Position numbers and translations under genes: made by a program
The notes under the pieces: generated by a model
The model's input: the letters and a program-made list of their open reading frames with translations, nothing else
The model's database searches: none
Told to the model about the DNA's origin: nothing
DNA from: Streptomyces graminofaciens
Lineage (GTDB): Bacteria > Actinomycetota > Actinomycetes > Streptomycetales > Streptomycetaceae
Direction: 5' to 3'
Length of the DNA stretch: 64,000 nt
Assembly (NCBI RefSeq): GCF_030294945.1
Contig: NZ_AP018448.1
Location: 11,318,501-11,382,500, forward strand
Shown: piece after piece, positions 1 through 8,442 of the stretch
Position numbering within the stretch: position 1 is the stretch's first letter
Layout of the letters: each line of letters starts with the position of its first letter

Positions 1-1
1 C

Positions 2-1342
2 TACCCCGACGAGTACTGCGGGATCTGCCCGTTCTGGGGGCAGAACATCACCTCGAACGCGGCCGTGACGAAGTCGACGTACGACTTCTGGCACAACACC
101 TACGGTGTCCAGGACTCCTTCCTGGACACCGCGCAGAAGACGATGACGTATCTCAAGTCGAACCTCACCGCCGCCCAGTTCCAGGGCCTCGTCGGCTTCG
201 ACCCGTGGAACGAGCCGCATTTCGGGACCCTCGACTCGGGGCAGACCAGCCGGACCTGGGAGAAGAACGTTCTCTGGCCGTTCTATACGAAGTTCCGCGC
301 CCGGATGGACGCGGCGGGCTGGCAGTCCAAGCCCGCCTTCGTCGAGCCGAACCTCTTCTGGAACGCCAACATCGACTTCCAGAAACAGGAGGGCGGACTG
401 CTCGACGCGGGCACGATCGGACCGCGCTACGTCTTCAACACCCACTTCTACGACCAGAAGGCGATCTCCGGCGTCTTCATGTGGGGCAAGGCGGAGAACG
501 GCCAGTACGTGAACGACTTCGGTACCGTCCGCGACCGGGCGACGGCGGGCGGCACCACCGCGATCGTCAGCGAGTTCGGGCACCCGCTCTCCGGGTCGGT
601 CTCCGACAAGGCGCCCACGGTCTACAAGGCCATGTACCAGGCGCTCGACTCCCGGGTGAAGGGCGTGAACTGGTGGTCGGACCCGGCGTCCTCCGGCCCG
701 GTCCTCTCCGGCTCCCAGTGGCAGTGGGACATCTACAACGGCCGCCATCACGAGCTGATGAACGACAACCCCGACGAGGTGCAGGTCGCGGGTGACGGCT
801 GGAACGACGAGGACCTCTCGGCGGTACGCCTCGACGACTCCGGTACGGCCGTGCTCCGCCAGGACGCCCGGATGCTGGACCGGATCTACCCGAGCGCCAC
901 CGCGGGCAGCGCCCTCGCCTTCACCTACGAGGACCGTTCGCGCGACGGCTCCACGACACTGACGTGGAACCCGGTGCCCAGCTCACTGCCGGGCGTCTCC
1001 TCGCTCGTCGGCTCCGGGCAGTACGCCCTGCTGGTCTGGCGCTCCGACGGCAGCACCGAGCCGACGGAACTGCATCTGCCGGCGTCCTTCCCCACCGCCT
1101 CCACGACGGTGGTGTCCGACCTCGGGGTCTCGTCCTCCCCGCCGGCGTACACGACGTCGACGCCGATCGCCGCGGCCAAGGAGCCGGGCGGCACCGGCAG
1201 CCGCCGGCTGCTGCTCACCTCCGCCGACTCGGGCAAGCTGCACTACGCCCTGGTCACCAACGGCGCGACAGCCCCGACCGCGGCGCAGTTGAACGCGGCG
1301 CGGACGGAGCTGTCGGGGTGGCTGGCCTCGGAGTTCAGCTAG
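2..1342 (+). CDS. Endoglycosylceramidase-like GH5 glycoside hydrolase (5' end missing)
   Basis: The frame is open from the window edge to a TAG stop, so the signal peptide and the first part of the catalytic domain are missing. The visible part has the two GH5 catalytic glutamates in their usual context: the acid/base Glu in DPWNEP (nt 200-217) and the nucleophile Glu in VSEFG (about nt 566-580). The spacing and a beta-rich C-terminal domain of roughly 150 residues fit bacterial endoglycosylceramidases, which release the intact glycan from glycosphingolipids and are normally secreted. A generic secreted GH5 glucanase is the alternative. It converges on the next gene with only 4 bp between the stops. 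Confidence 0.8.
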   Translation, partial: YPDEYCGICPFWGQNITSNAAVTKSTYDFWHNTYGVQDSFLDTAQKTMTYLKSNLTAAQFQGLVGFDPWNEPHFGTLDSGQTSRTWEKNVLWPFYTKFRARMDAAGWQSKPAFVEPNLFWNANIDFQKQEGGLLDAGTIGPRYVFNTHFYDQKAISGVFMWGKAENGQYVNDFGTVRDRATAGGTTAIVSEFGHPLSGSVSDKAPTVYKAMYQALDSRVKGVNWWSDPASSGPVLSGSQWQWDIYNGRHHELMNDNPDEVQVAGDGWNDEDLSAVRLDDSGTAVLRQDARMLDRIYPSATAGSALAFTYEDRSRDGSTTLTWNPVPSSLPGVSSLVGSGQYALLVWRSDGSTEPTELHLPASFPTASTTVVSDLGVSSSPPAYTTSTPIAAAKEPGGTGSRRLLLTSADSGKLHYALVTNGATAPTAAQLNAARTELSGWLASEFS

Positions 1343-1346
1343 CGGT

Positions 1347-2609
1347 TCAGCTGCCGGAGGGTCCGGTCCAGTTGGCGGGCACGTGCGCGAGACGCACTCG
1401 CTGCGGGTGGTCGCCGACTGGGACGGACACCGTCTTCTTGCCGGTGGCGAAGTCGATCGCGGTGACCTGGTCGGCGCCGCTCTCGGAGATCACGCAGGAC
1501 TTGCCGTCACCGCTGACGGTCGCCCAGTACGGCTTGGAGGCGGTGACGAGCGGGCCCTCCTGGAGGGTCGCCCGGTCCACGACGGTCGCGTAGTCGTCCA
1601 TCGTGCCCGCGACGCACAGCTTGGTGCCGTCGGGCTTCATCGAGAGGCCGTGGTGGCGCGAGTCGTTGACGTAGGTGGTGCGGTCGTCGCTCGTCGCCGA
1701 GTTCTTCGGCAGGGTCTTGGTGCGGGTGATCTTGTCGGTGGCGATGTCGTACTCGAAGAAGCCGTTGAAGAACGACACCTGGAAGTACAGCTTCGTCTCG
1801 TCGGGCGAGAAGGCGGCCGGGCGGACCGCGTCCGAGTAGTCGGTCAGCCCGATCGCGTTGAGCCGGTCCCGCATGTCGATGACCTTGACCTGCTTGTACG
1901 TGGTCGCGTCGACGACCGTGATCTTGCGGTCGCCCTTCGTCCAGTCCAGCCACGGGGCGTCGGTCGAGGTGTTCACATCACCGATGGCCATGTTCCAGAT
2001 GTACTTGCCGTCGCTGGTGAAGATGTTCTCGTGCGGCTTGTCGCCGGTGCTGAACGAGCCGAGCTGCTTGCCGGTGACGATGTCCAGCACATGCACGGTG
2101 TTGGAGATCGAGGCCGAGACGGCGACGCGCTTGCCGTCGGGGGAGACCGCCATGTGGTCGGAGCGGTAACCCGACACGGGGAAGCGCCAGTTGATGGCGC
2201 CGGTGGTGAGGTTGATGGAGACCACGTCGGCGAAGCTCGGCCGGGAGACGACCATCGAGGAGCCGTCCGGGGTCGAGTACATGTCGTCGACGAACTGGTC
2301 GTTGCCCTCGCCCACGCCGTTGCGGATCGCCATGAAGTAGATCCACTTGATCGGGTCGGCGTTGATCTCCGCCATCCGCGCTGCCTTGTCCGGGATGACA
2401 TTGATCCGGCCGATCTTCGAGAAGTCGCCGGTGGACTTGATGACGTCCGCGGTGCCCTCCCAGTTGTTGCCCACGAACATCACCTCCCGCAGATCGGCCG
2501 CGGCTGCCGGGGTGGCGGTCGCGGCGGCGGACGCGGTCAGCGCGAGAGCGGCGCCGACGGCGAACAGGTGGCGGGTTCTGCGACGGCGGCGGGTGGGGGA
2601 GACGGTCAT
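1347..2609 (-). CDS. Secreted YncE/YVTN-type beta-propeller protein
   Basis: This is a 420-residue exported protein. The N-terminus is an arginine-rich stretch (RRRRRTRHLF) followed by an Ala-rich hydrophobic helix ending near ATPAAAA, a typical signal peptide. The mature part has repeated beta-propeller blades of the YncE class, with phrases such as VSPDGKRVAVSAS, VLDIVTGKQLGSF and ISESGADQVTAIDFATG. Such proteins bind ligands or partners outside the cell; no catalytic residues are evident. The start is the ATG at 2609, not the upstream in-frame codon, because AGGAGG lies just before it. It is divergent from the TetR-type gene at 2824, which probably controls it. Confidence 0.75.
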   Translation of the reverse strand: MTVSPTRRRRRTRHLFAVGAALALTASAAATATPAAAADLREVMFVGNNWEGTADVIKSTGDFSKIGRINVIPDKAARMAEINADPIKWIYFMAIRNGVGEGNDQFVDDMYSTPDGSSMVVSRPSFADVVSINLTTGAINWRFPVSGYRSDHMAVSPDGKRVAVSASISNTVHVLDIVTGKQLGSFSTGDKPHENIFTSDGKYIWNMAIGDVNTSTDAPWLDWTKGDRKITVVDATTYKQVKVIDMRDRLNAIGLTDYSDAVRPAAFSPDETKLYFQVSFFNGFFEYDIATDKITRTKTLPKNSATSDDRTTYVNDSRHHGLSMKPDGTKLCVAGTMDDYATVVDRATLQEGPLVTASKPYWATVSGDGKSCVISESGADQVTAIDFATGKKTVSVPVGDHPQRVRLAHVPANWTGPSGS

Positions 2610-2713
2610 GAGAGGTTCCTCCTGCTTGCTGGGGGCATGACAAGGCGGCTCAGGGAAGGGGAAAAGAGGCAACGGAAAGATGTCAATCTGAATACAACGG
2701 CGTTCAGAGTGGA

Positions 2714-2729
2714 CTTACTGGAAAGTAAG
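2714..2729. promoter_or_regulatory. Inverted repeat between divergent propeller and TetR genes
   Basis: The 16-bp sequence CTTACTGGAAAGTAAG has two 6-bp arms (CTTACT/AGTAAG) around GGAA. It sits in the 214-bp gap between the secreted propeller gene and the divergent TetR-family gene, in an unusually AT-rich stretch. Size and position suit a TetR operator controlling both promoters. This is inferred from sequence only. Confidence 0.5.
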
Positions 2730-2823
2730 GAAGGGGTGTGGTTTTCCACAACCCCACGGACACGACAAAATCGACCGACGGCCGAACTGGTCGTCGAACG
2801 GGTGAGGTTTTGGGAGGACAAGC

Positions 2824-3483
2824 GTGGCGGGCAGGCTCAAACAGCCCACCGGCCGTTACGGGGGCAGGTCCGCCGAGGAGCGTCGGGCCGAGCGCCGCAG
2901 CCGTTTCCTCGACGCCGCCCTCCAGCTCTTCGGCGACAGCCCCGGCTTCCGGGCGACGACGGTCGCGGGGCTGAGTGAGGCGGCGGGCCTGTCGACCCGC
3001 CAGTTCTACGAGGAGTTCCACACCCTGGAGGACGTGCTGGCCGCGCTCCATCTCCAGGTCAACGACTGGGCCGAGGAGGCCGCCCTCGTCGGGCTCGCCT
3101 CGGTGGAGGGCCGGCCGGTCGACGAGCGGGTCACCGCCGCGTTCCGCGCCTACGCCGCGAACGTCACCGGTGACCCGCGCCGCCTGCGCATCACCTTCAC
3201 CGAGATCATCGGCGTCAGCCCCCGCCTGGAGCGCCAGCGACTCGAACGCCGCTCCCGCTGGATCGACTTCATCTGCGCCGAGGCCGCGGCGGCCGCCGCC
3301 CGGGGAGAGGCCGCCGACCGTGACTACCGCATTGCCGCCGCCGCGTTCATCGGCAGCGTGAACGGGCTTCTCCACGACTGGCAGGCGGGCTGGGTGGACG
3401 CGGGTCTCGACGAGGTGGTGGACGAACTGGTGGGGCTGTTGCTGGGGATATTGCGGCCGGTGGGGTGGGGGCCGGAGGCGTGA
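2824..3483 (+). CDS. TetR-family transcriptional regulator
   Basis: This 219-residue protein has the N-terminal TetR helix-turn-helix at residues 20-66 (FLDAALQLFGD, then TTVAGLSEAAGLSTRQFYEEF) followed by an all-helical ligand domain. The length is normal for the family. The GTG start follows GGGAGGA at 2811-2817. Only 213 bp separate it from the divergent secreted propeller gene, and an inverted repeat lies between them, so it probably represses that gene and itself. The ligand cannot be told from sequence. Confidence 0.85.
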   Translation: MAGRLKQPTGRYGGRSAEERRAERRSRFLDAALQLFGDSPGFRATTVAGLSEAAGLSTRQFYEEFHTLEDVLAALHLQVNDWAEEAALVGLASVEGRPVDERVTAAFRAYAANVTGDPRRLRITFTEIIGVSPRLERQRLERRSRWIDFICAEAAAAAARGEAADRDYRIAAAAFIGSVNGLLHDWQAGWVDAGLDEVVDELVGLLLGILRPVGWGPEA

Positions 3484-3591
3484 CGGGCGCGGCGGCCTTC
3501 AGACGGGCGTTCGGCGCGTCAGGGGGCGGGGCGTCCGATGAGCGGCGGCTGCGGGGCGAGGGGCGCCGGTCGCGCCAGTTTCCACACCCCT

Positions 3592-3637
3592 AAGGGCACG
3601 GCCCGTCGTCCGTTCCAAGGGCACGGCCCGTCGTCCG
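3592..3637. repeat. Two 21-bp direct repeats
   Basis: A 21-bp sequence beginning AAGGGCACGGCCC occurs at 3592-3612 and again at 3617-3637, four bases apart, directly after the stop codon of the minus-strand glycosyltransferase. Nothing else is seen in the 155-bp gap. It is probably a small local duplication. Confidence 0.6.
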
Positions 3638-3638
3638 C

Positions 3639-4877
3639 TCACCCCGCCAACCGGTTCACCGCCTCAAGTACCGGACCCACCCCGTCCTCCGCCCGCAGTT
3701 CCTCGGCGACCTGCCGCGCCCGGCGCCCGTACGACGGAGTGCCGGTCGCCCGGCGCAGCGCCGTCTCCAGCCCGGCGGCGGTGAGCCCCCGCAGCGGGAC
3801 AGCGCCCGGTGACACCCCGAGGGCGGTGAGGCGGGAGGCCCAGAAGGCGCCGTCGAACTGGATCGGTACCGGCACCGCCGGGACCCCGGCGCGCAGGCCC
3901 GCCGCGGTGGTGCCCGCGCCCGCGTGGTGGACGACCGCGGCCGTCCTCGGGAAGAGCAGGGAGTGCGGCACCTCGCCCACCGTGAACATGTCGCCGCCGC
4001 CGCCCCGCAGCTCGCTCCAGCCCCGCTGGATCACCCCGCGCAGCCCGGCCGCCCGCAGCGCCCGTACGACCTCGGAGCTGAGCCGTTCCGGGTCGGGCAC
4101 GGTGGCGCTGCCCAGTCCCACGAAGACCGGGGGCGGCCCGGCGTCCAGGAAGTCCAGGAGATCGGGCGGGAGTCGGTCCTCGCGGTCGTACGGCCACCAG
4201 TACCCGGTGATGTCGAGTCCGTCCCGCCAGTCACCGGGACGGGGGACCACGCGGGGGCTGAACCCGTGGAACACCGGCCAGCCCCGGCGCTCCCGGGTGC
4301 GCGGTCCGGTGGCCGTGCGCGGAACGCCGTGGGCGGCGGGCAGTCTCCGGATCTCCCCGGCGAAGATCGACTCCACGGCCAGGTTGACGGCGTGCCCGGC
4401 CGCGCGGTTGCCGACCGGCCCCCAGGAGCGGACCCCGGTCATCGGCGGCGCGAACTCCCTTGTAGGGGCCAGGGGTTGGAGGTTCACCCCCATGCTCGGG
4501 AGGCGCAGCCCCTCGGCGACGGCGTGCCCGAGCGGGGCCATGGTCGGTGAGAGCAGCAGTACGTCACTGGCCCGGGCGGCGGCCACCACGTCGCCGACCA
4601 TCCGGCCGACCACGTCCCGCGCCATCCGTACCGCCCGGAACAGCTTTCCCGCCCCGCTGCCGCTTAGGTGCAGACCCTGTCCGCGCGGGGATTCCAGCAC
4701 GGCCCTCGGATCCACGGGCAGGGCATGGAAGCCGACCCCCGATCCCGCCACCAGCGGCTCGAAGCGCCCGTGCGTCACAAGGGTGACCTCGTGCCCCGCC
4801 CGCGCCAGCCCGTGCCCCAGACCCGTGTACGGGGCCACATCGCCCCGGGAACCCGCCGTCATGATCGCCACACGCAC
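3639..4877 (-). CDS. MGT-family glycosyltransferase (GT1-like)
   Basis: This 412-residue protein is a GT-B fold sugar transferase of the UDP-glucuronosyltransferase/macrolide glycosyltransferase type. The N-terminus VRVAIMTAGSRGDVAPYTGLG is the acceptor-domain start. The C-terminal half has the nucleotide-sugar motif HHAGAGTTAAGLRAGVP followed by PIQFDGAFWA. It probably transfers a sugar from a nucleotide donor to a small hydrophobic molecule such as a macrolide or sterol. The open frame extends upstream to 5009, but the extra residues look non-coding and family proteins begin at VRVAIM, so I chose the GTG at 4877. No clear ribosome binding site precedes it. It has no obvious biosynthetic neighbours. 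Confidence 0.75.
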   Translation of the reverse strand: MRVAIMTAGSRGDVAPYTGLGHGLARAGHEVTLVTHGRFEPLVAGSGVGFHALPVDPRAVLESPRGQGLHLSGSGAGKLFRAVRMARDVVGRMVGDVVAAARASDVLLLSPTMAPLGHAVAEGLRLPSMGVNLQPLAPTREFAPPMTGVRSWGPVGNRAAGHAVNLAVESIFAGEIRRLPAAHGVPRTATGPRTRERRGWPVFHGFSPRVVPRPGDWRDGLDITGYWWPYDREDRLPPDLLDFLDAGPPPVFVGLGSATVPDPERLSSEVVRALRAAGLRGVIQRGWSELRGGGGDMFTVGEVPHSLLFPRTAAVVHHAGAGTTAAGLRAGVPAVPVPIQFDGAFWASRLTALGVSPGAVPLRGLTAAGLETALRRATGTPSYGRRARQVAEELRAEDGVGPVLEAVNRLAG

Positions 4878-5033
4878 GTGGGCCAGTATGGCGGCGGACG
4901 CCCGCCGCGCACCCGTACCGTACGGCGAACGTCCGAAAGAGGCCGCCGGGGCGTCGGAGCCCGGTGTCCGAACCCCGGCCGAGCGCACGCCGCATGGCAC
5001 GGCACGCACGCACCCTCGCCGCGTCGCAGGCTC

Positions 5034-5915
5034 TCAGAGCCCCAGCTGCCGTTCCGCGCCCGTGACGGTCTGCTCCATCAGCGTGGCGATCGTCATGGGG
5101 CCGACTCCGCCCGGCACCGGCGTGATCAGCCCGGCCCGCTCGACGGCCGACGCGAAGTGGACGTCACCCACGTTGCCCGGGTTGTACCCGGCGTCGATCA
5201 CGACCGCCCCCGGCTTGATGTCCTCGCCGCGGATCAGCTCGGGCCGCCCCACGGCCGCCACCACGATGTCCGCCTCCCGCACCACCGCCCCGAGGTCCTT
5301 CGTCCGCGAGTGGCAGTACGTCACCGTGGCGTCCCGGGCGAGCAGCAGCATCCCGACCGGCTTGCCGAGAATCGCGCTGCGGCCGACGACCACGGCCCGT
5401 GACCCGGCCGGGTCCACGTCGTACGCGTCGAGCAGCCGCATGATCCCGCCTGGCGTGCAGGACTGGAAGCCCGGCAGGCCGAAGCTCATCGCCGCGTACG
5501 AGCTGAGGGTCACCCCGTCGACGTCCTTCTCCGGCGCGATCGCCTCGAACGCGGCCCGCTCGTCGATGTGTTCGCCCATGGGGTGCTGGAGCAGGATGCC
5601 GTGCACGGCCGGGTCGGTGGACAGGGCGGTGAGGGTGTGCACGAGTTCCGCGGTGGTGGTCTCGGCGGGCAGCGCCACGTGCCGCGACACGATGCCGGCC
5701 TTGCGACAGCGGTTCTGCTTCATGCGTACATAGGTGACGGAGGCCGGGTCCTCGCCGACGAGCACGGTCGCCAGACAAGGGGACGTACCCGTACGCGCGG
5801 TGAACGCGGCGGCGCGCTCGGCCGTCGTCTCGACGATCCGCCGGGCGAGAGCCGTGCCGTCCATGAGGCGGGCCGGGGACGTGGTGGGTGTGGTCGTGGA
5901 TGCTGACTGGGGCAT
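5034..5915 (-). CDS. folD: FolD: methylenetetrahydrofolate dehydrogenase/cyclohydrolase
   Basis: This 293-residue cytoplasmic enzyme interconverts 5,10-methylene-, 5,10-methenyl- and 10-formyl-tetrahydrofolate using NADP. The catalytic lysine is in YVRMKQNRCRKAGI, the Rossmann region is VVVGRSAILGKPVGMLL, and the C-terminal family signature is PVPGGVGPMTIATLMEQT. The usual substrate-loop sequence QLPLP is replaced by QHPMG in GILLQHPMGEHID, so this may be a second, divergent FolD paralogue. The ATG follows AGGAGCGGCTC. No folate genes adjoin it, although an aminobenzoate cluster lies 14 kb away. Confidence 0.88.
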   Translation of the reverse strand: MPQSASTTTPTTSPARLMDGTALARRIVETTAERAAAFTARTGTSPCLATVLVGEDPASVTYVRMKQNRCRKAGIVSRHVALPAETTTAELVHTLTALSTDPAVHGILLQHPMGEHIDERAAFEAIAPEKDVDGVTLSSYAAMSFGLPGFQSCTPGGIMRLLDAYDVDPAGSRAVVVGRSAILGKPVGMLLLARDATVTYCHSRTKDLGAVVREADIVVAAVGRPELIRGEDIKPGAVVIDAGYNPGNVGDVHFASAVERAGLITPVPGGVGPMTIATLMEQTVTGAERQLGL

Positions 5916-6082
5916 GAGCCGCTCCTGGGCGTCCGGGAAACCGTCGACAATCGCCCAGGCGCGCGGCAGGAACTCAAACCTCGGGCCGCTCCCCGGTGGT
6001 ACTCCACCTCAGCGCCAGTCACGGCTCGCCGCCCACAGTAACTCGTAGGATGAGCGGCCGGTGCGACGGGGGGAGCCGGTCG

Positions 6083-7471
6083 ATGACGTACGCGCGCGAA
6101 GAGGTTCTGCGGGGGCTGGCCCGGAACGAGGCCGCGAGCAGCGACGTCCTGCTCCGGCTGCTGCGGCCCGAGGCCAAGGCCGCCTGGGACTACCTGCTCA
6201 ACCGGTCCGGGCTGCCCGCCGACGTCGTCGACGCGCTCGTCACCCACGAGAACTGGCGGGTGCGCGGCGTGTTCGCCCAGAGCTCGGGGGCGGCGCCCGC
6301 CGACCGGGCGCGGCTCGTGGACGACCCCGAACGCAGGGTGCGTCTGGAGCTGGCCGACGGCCCGCGCCCGTACCACCGTACGGTCGAACCCCTGCCCGAC
6401 GAGACGTACGCGCGGCTGCTGTCCGCTCCCGACCGCGTCGTACGCGAGATGGCGGCCTGCTCGTCGAGCATCCCCGACCGCATCCTGGCCGCGAACGCGG
6501 GGCACGACGACCCCTGGGTCCGCAAAGCGGTGTGCCGGGCCTGGGACCTGCTGGCCCCGGATGTCCACGCGGCGCTGCTCGCCGACCCCGACGCCGGCGT
6601 GCGCCGCGCCGCCGCCCGGCAGGCCTGCCGCACCGACGAGGCCCACACCGACGAAGTGCTCGCAGGTGTGGAGAGACACGAGCGCCGAGGCGTCCTGGAA
6701 GAGGCCCGGCTGCCCCGCGCCACCGCCGAGCGACTCCTGGACCTCGACGACCCGTACGACAGGGAGGCGCTCGCCGCCAACCCGTCGCTGCCGCCCGACC
6801 TGGTGGCCCGGCTCGCCACGGACCCCGAGCACGACGTACGACGGGCGGTCTCGGCACGCCCCGAACTCACCGAGGAACAGCGGGCGGCGATCGACTACAA
6901 GGTCGAGAGCAAGGACAGCCTGGGCCGGCTCGGCTGGGTCCTGGCCCTCGACGGCGACTCCGACGCCCTGCGCGCCTGCGCGAACTCCGCCCACCCCTGG
7001 CTGCGCCGCACCGCCGCCGTCCATCCGGCGCTCCCGGCCGACCTCGTCGAACTCCTCGCCGGGGACGAGCAGTTCGTGGTCCGGCTGTTCATCTGCGAGT
7101 ACCAGCCCGACGCCCCGGCCGAGGTACTGCTGCGGACCGTCCTTGAATGGAGCGGCTACACCACCTACGACATGCTGAGGCTGCCGCAGTTCCCGCGGAA
7201 GGGCCTCGCCCGGTACGCGGATCATCCCGACCCCGCCCGGCGACGCCTCGCCGTGCACGACCCGGACGCGACACCGGAGCAGATCGAGCGCCTCAGCCGC
7301 GACGAGTCCGACTGGGTGTGCCGACAGACGGCTGCGGATCCCCGGCTCCCGGCGGCCAGGATCGAGGAGTTTTTGCGCGACCAGTGGACCGCGTTCCAGG
7401 CGGCCTCCAATCCCGCGCTCACCGTGGCTCGGATGCACCGGCTGCTGGACGAACTGGGCGTACCCGCCTGA
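6083..7471 (+). CDS. Leucine-rich-repeat-variant/HEAT-like repeat protein
   Basis: This 462-residue protein is made of about 24-residue alpha-helical units of the form AANPSLPPDLVARLATDPEHDVRRAVSA, the pattern of LRV or HEAT-like repeats, along its whole length. There is no signal peptide, membrane segment or catalytic motif. Such solenoids usually serve as protein-binding scaffolds. The ATG at 6083 follows GGGGGGAG and I prefer it to a further upstream start that would add 29 improbable residues. No neighbour suggests a partner. Confidence 0.7.
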   Translation: MTYAREEVLRGLARNEAASSDVLLRLLRPEAKAAWDYLLNRSGLPADVVDALVTHENWRVRGVFAQSSGAAPADRARLVDDPERRVRLELADGPRPYHRTVEPLPDETYARLLSAPDRVVREMAACSSSIPDRILAANAGHDDPWVRKAVCRAWDLLAPDVHAALLADPDAGVRRAAARQACRTDEAHTDEVLAGVERHERRGVLEEARLPRATAERLLDLDDPYDREALAANPSLPPDLVARLATDPEHDVRRAVSARPELTEEQRAAIDYKVESKDSLGRLGWVLALDGDSDALRACANSAHPWLRRTAAVHPALPADLVELLAGDEQFVVRLFICEYQPDAPAEVLLRTVLEWSGYTTYDMLRLPQFPRKGLARYADHPDPARRRLAVHDPDATPEQIERLSRDESDWVCRQTAADPRLPAARIEEFLRDQWTAFQAASNPALTVARMHRLLDELGVPA

Positions 7472-7697
7472 GCGTCGGGTCCCGATCACCGACGGTGGAG
7501 TCTTCGTGGGGCGCGTGCCGCCGCCGGACGGAGCCGGCGCGGGCGGGCCGCGCGCACGGCCGTACGGACGAGCGCGGCCGACAGCCACCGGCCCGTCTCG
7601 GTCACCGGCCCCGGCCGCCGCGTGCGGAACCGGTGGCCGCCCAGCGTGGCCCGGCCCGAGAAGTTCCAGGTCAGACGGACCGCCATCGGATGTCCGC
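7472..7697. other. Gap between convergent genes
   Basis: The 226-bp gap holds a small inverted repeat (CGTCGG at 7473-7478, CCGACG at 7489-7494) that may be a weak terminator. A short minus-strand frame, 7486-7686 (66 codons, starting MAVRLTWNFSG), has no ribosome binding site and an arginine-rich tail, and I do not call it a gene. Confidence 0.4.
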
Positions 7698-8063
7698 CTA
7701 CTCGTCCCACGCCTGGATCACGGTCTGGTCGACGATCTTGCCGTCCTTGAGGGACATCATCGACGTGGCCAGGACCCGTACCCCGTCCGGGTAGAGACAG
7801 GATTCGGTGAAGGCGACCTGGTCGCCCTGGATGACGCACTGCTCCAGCTTGTGGGTCATGTCGCGGCCGTAGACGTCGGTCAGCAACTCGCTGATCTCGC
7901 CGCGCCCGTGCTTGACCAAGGGGTGGCTGGGCTGGGTGTTGCGGTCCACGACACGCATTTCCGCGTCGTCCGCGTACAACGACAACAGCGTCGTCGCGTT
8001 GTGTTCCTCGATGCCCCGGCGCAGCGTTTCGGTGTCGAACGCGGGGCCTGCCGCAGTGCCCAT
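7698..8063 (-). CDS. SnoaL-like / NTF2-family protein
   Basis: This 121-residue protein shows the NTF2-like cone fold pattern: an N-terminal helix (FDTETLRRGIEEHNATTLLSLYADDAEMRVVD) then strands ending in SMMSLKDGKIVDQTVIQAWDE. SnoaL-like proteins include small isomerases and cyclases as well as many proteins of unknown role, and no catalytic residue can be assigned here. The start is certain: AAGGAGGTCACC directly precedes the ATG. It stands alone. Confidence 0.75.
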   Translation of the reverse strand: MGTAAGPAFDTETLRRGIEEHNATTLLSLYADDAEMRVVDRNTQPSHPLVKHGRGEISELLTDVYGRDMTHKLEQCVIQGDQVAFTESCLYPDGVRVLATSMMSLKDGKIVDQTVIQAWDE

Positions 8064-8442
8064 GGTGACCTCCTTCGAAGGCCGCGGCCCGGCGGAGGGC
8101 GGGCCTTGAGGGCCTCACCTACGAGGCTCCTCCGCCGGGCCGGACGCGGCAAGCGCAGCCCGACGGACCTGACGGGTGGGCGGCCGGCCGGTATCACAGG
8201 ACTCGCCGCACCGATGGCCGGCGCGGGCACCGCCGAGGCCCTGGACCCGGGCATCAGCCCGACGGCGACGCTCGACTCGCTCATCGGCGTACGCCATCCC
8301 CGAGGAGCACAAGGCCGCCATGCCGCGCCCCTCCGCCCGGCTCGCCGACCTCAAGCAGGTCCACGACCTGAACCAGCTGCAACGACTGCACCGGGTCGCG
8401 GACATGGCCGCGCCCGTCCCGCACCCCCCGTCGCGACCCGCG
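8064..8442 (+). pseudogene. Possible decayed gene between SnoaL-like gene and ABC exporter
   Basis: This 379-bp stretch has no intact gene. On the plus strand, codons from about 8213 read MAGAGTAEALDPGISP and then TATLDSLI. The protein-like reading continues after a frame change near 8285 as AYAIPEEHKAAMPRP and LADLKQVHDLNQLQRLHRV, ending near 8405. This looks like a frameshifted remnant of an unrecognised gene rather than random sequence. I cannot name the family, and a chance run of plausible codons remains possible. Confidence 0.3.

Noticed and set aside
5720..7588. A 622-codon minus-strand frame opposite the repeat-protein gene
   Set aside because: The plus-strand frame shows regular helical repeats and a ribosome binding site; the minus-strand frame has neither.
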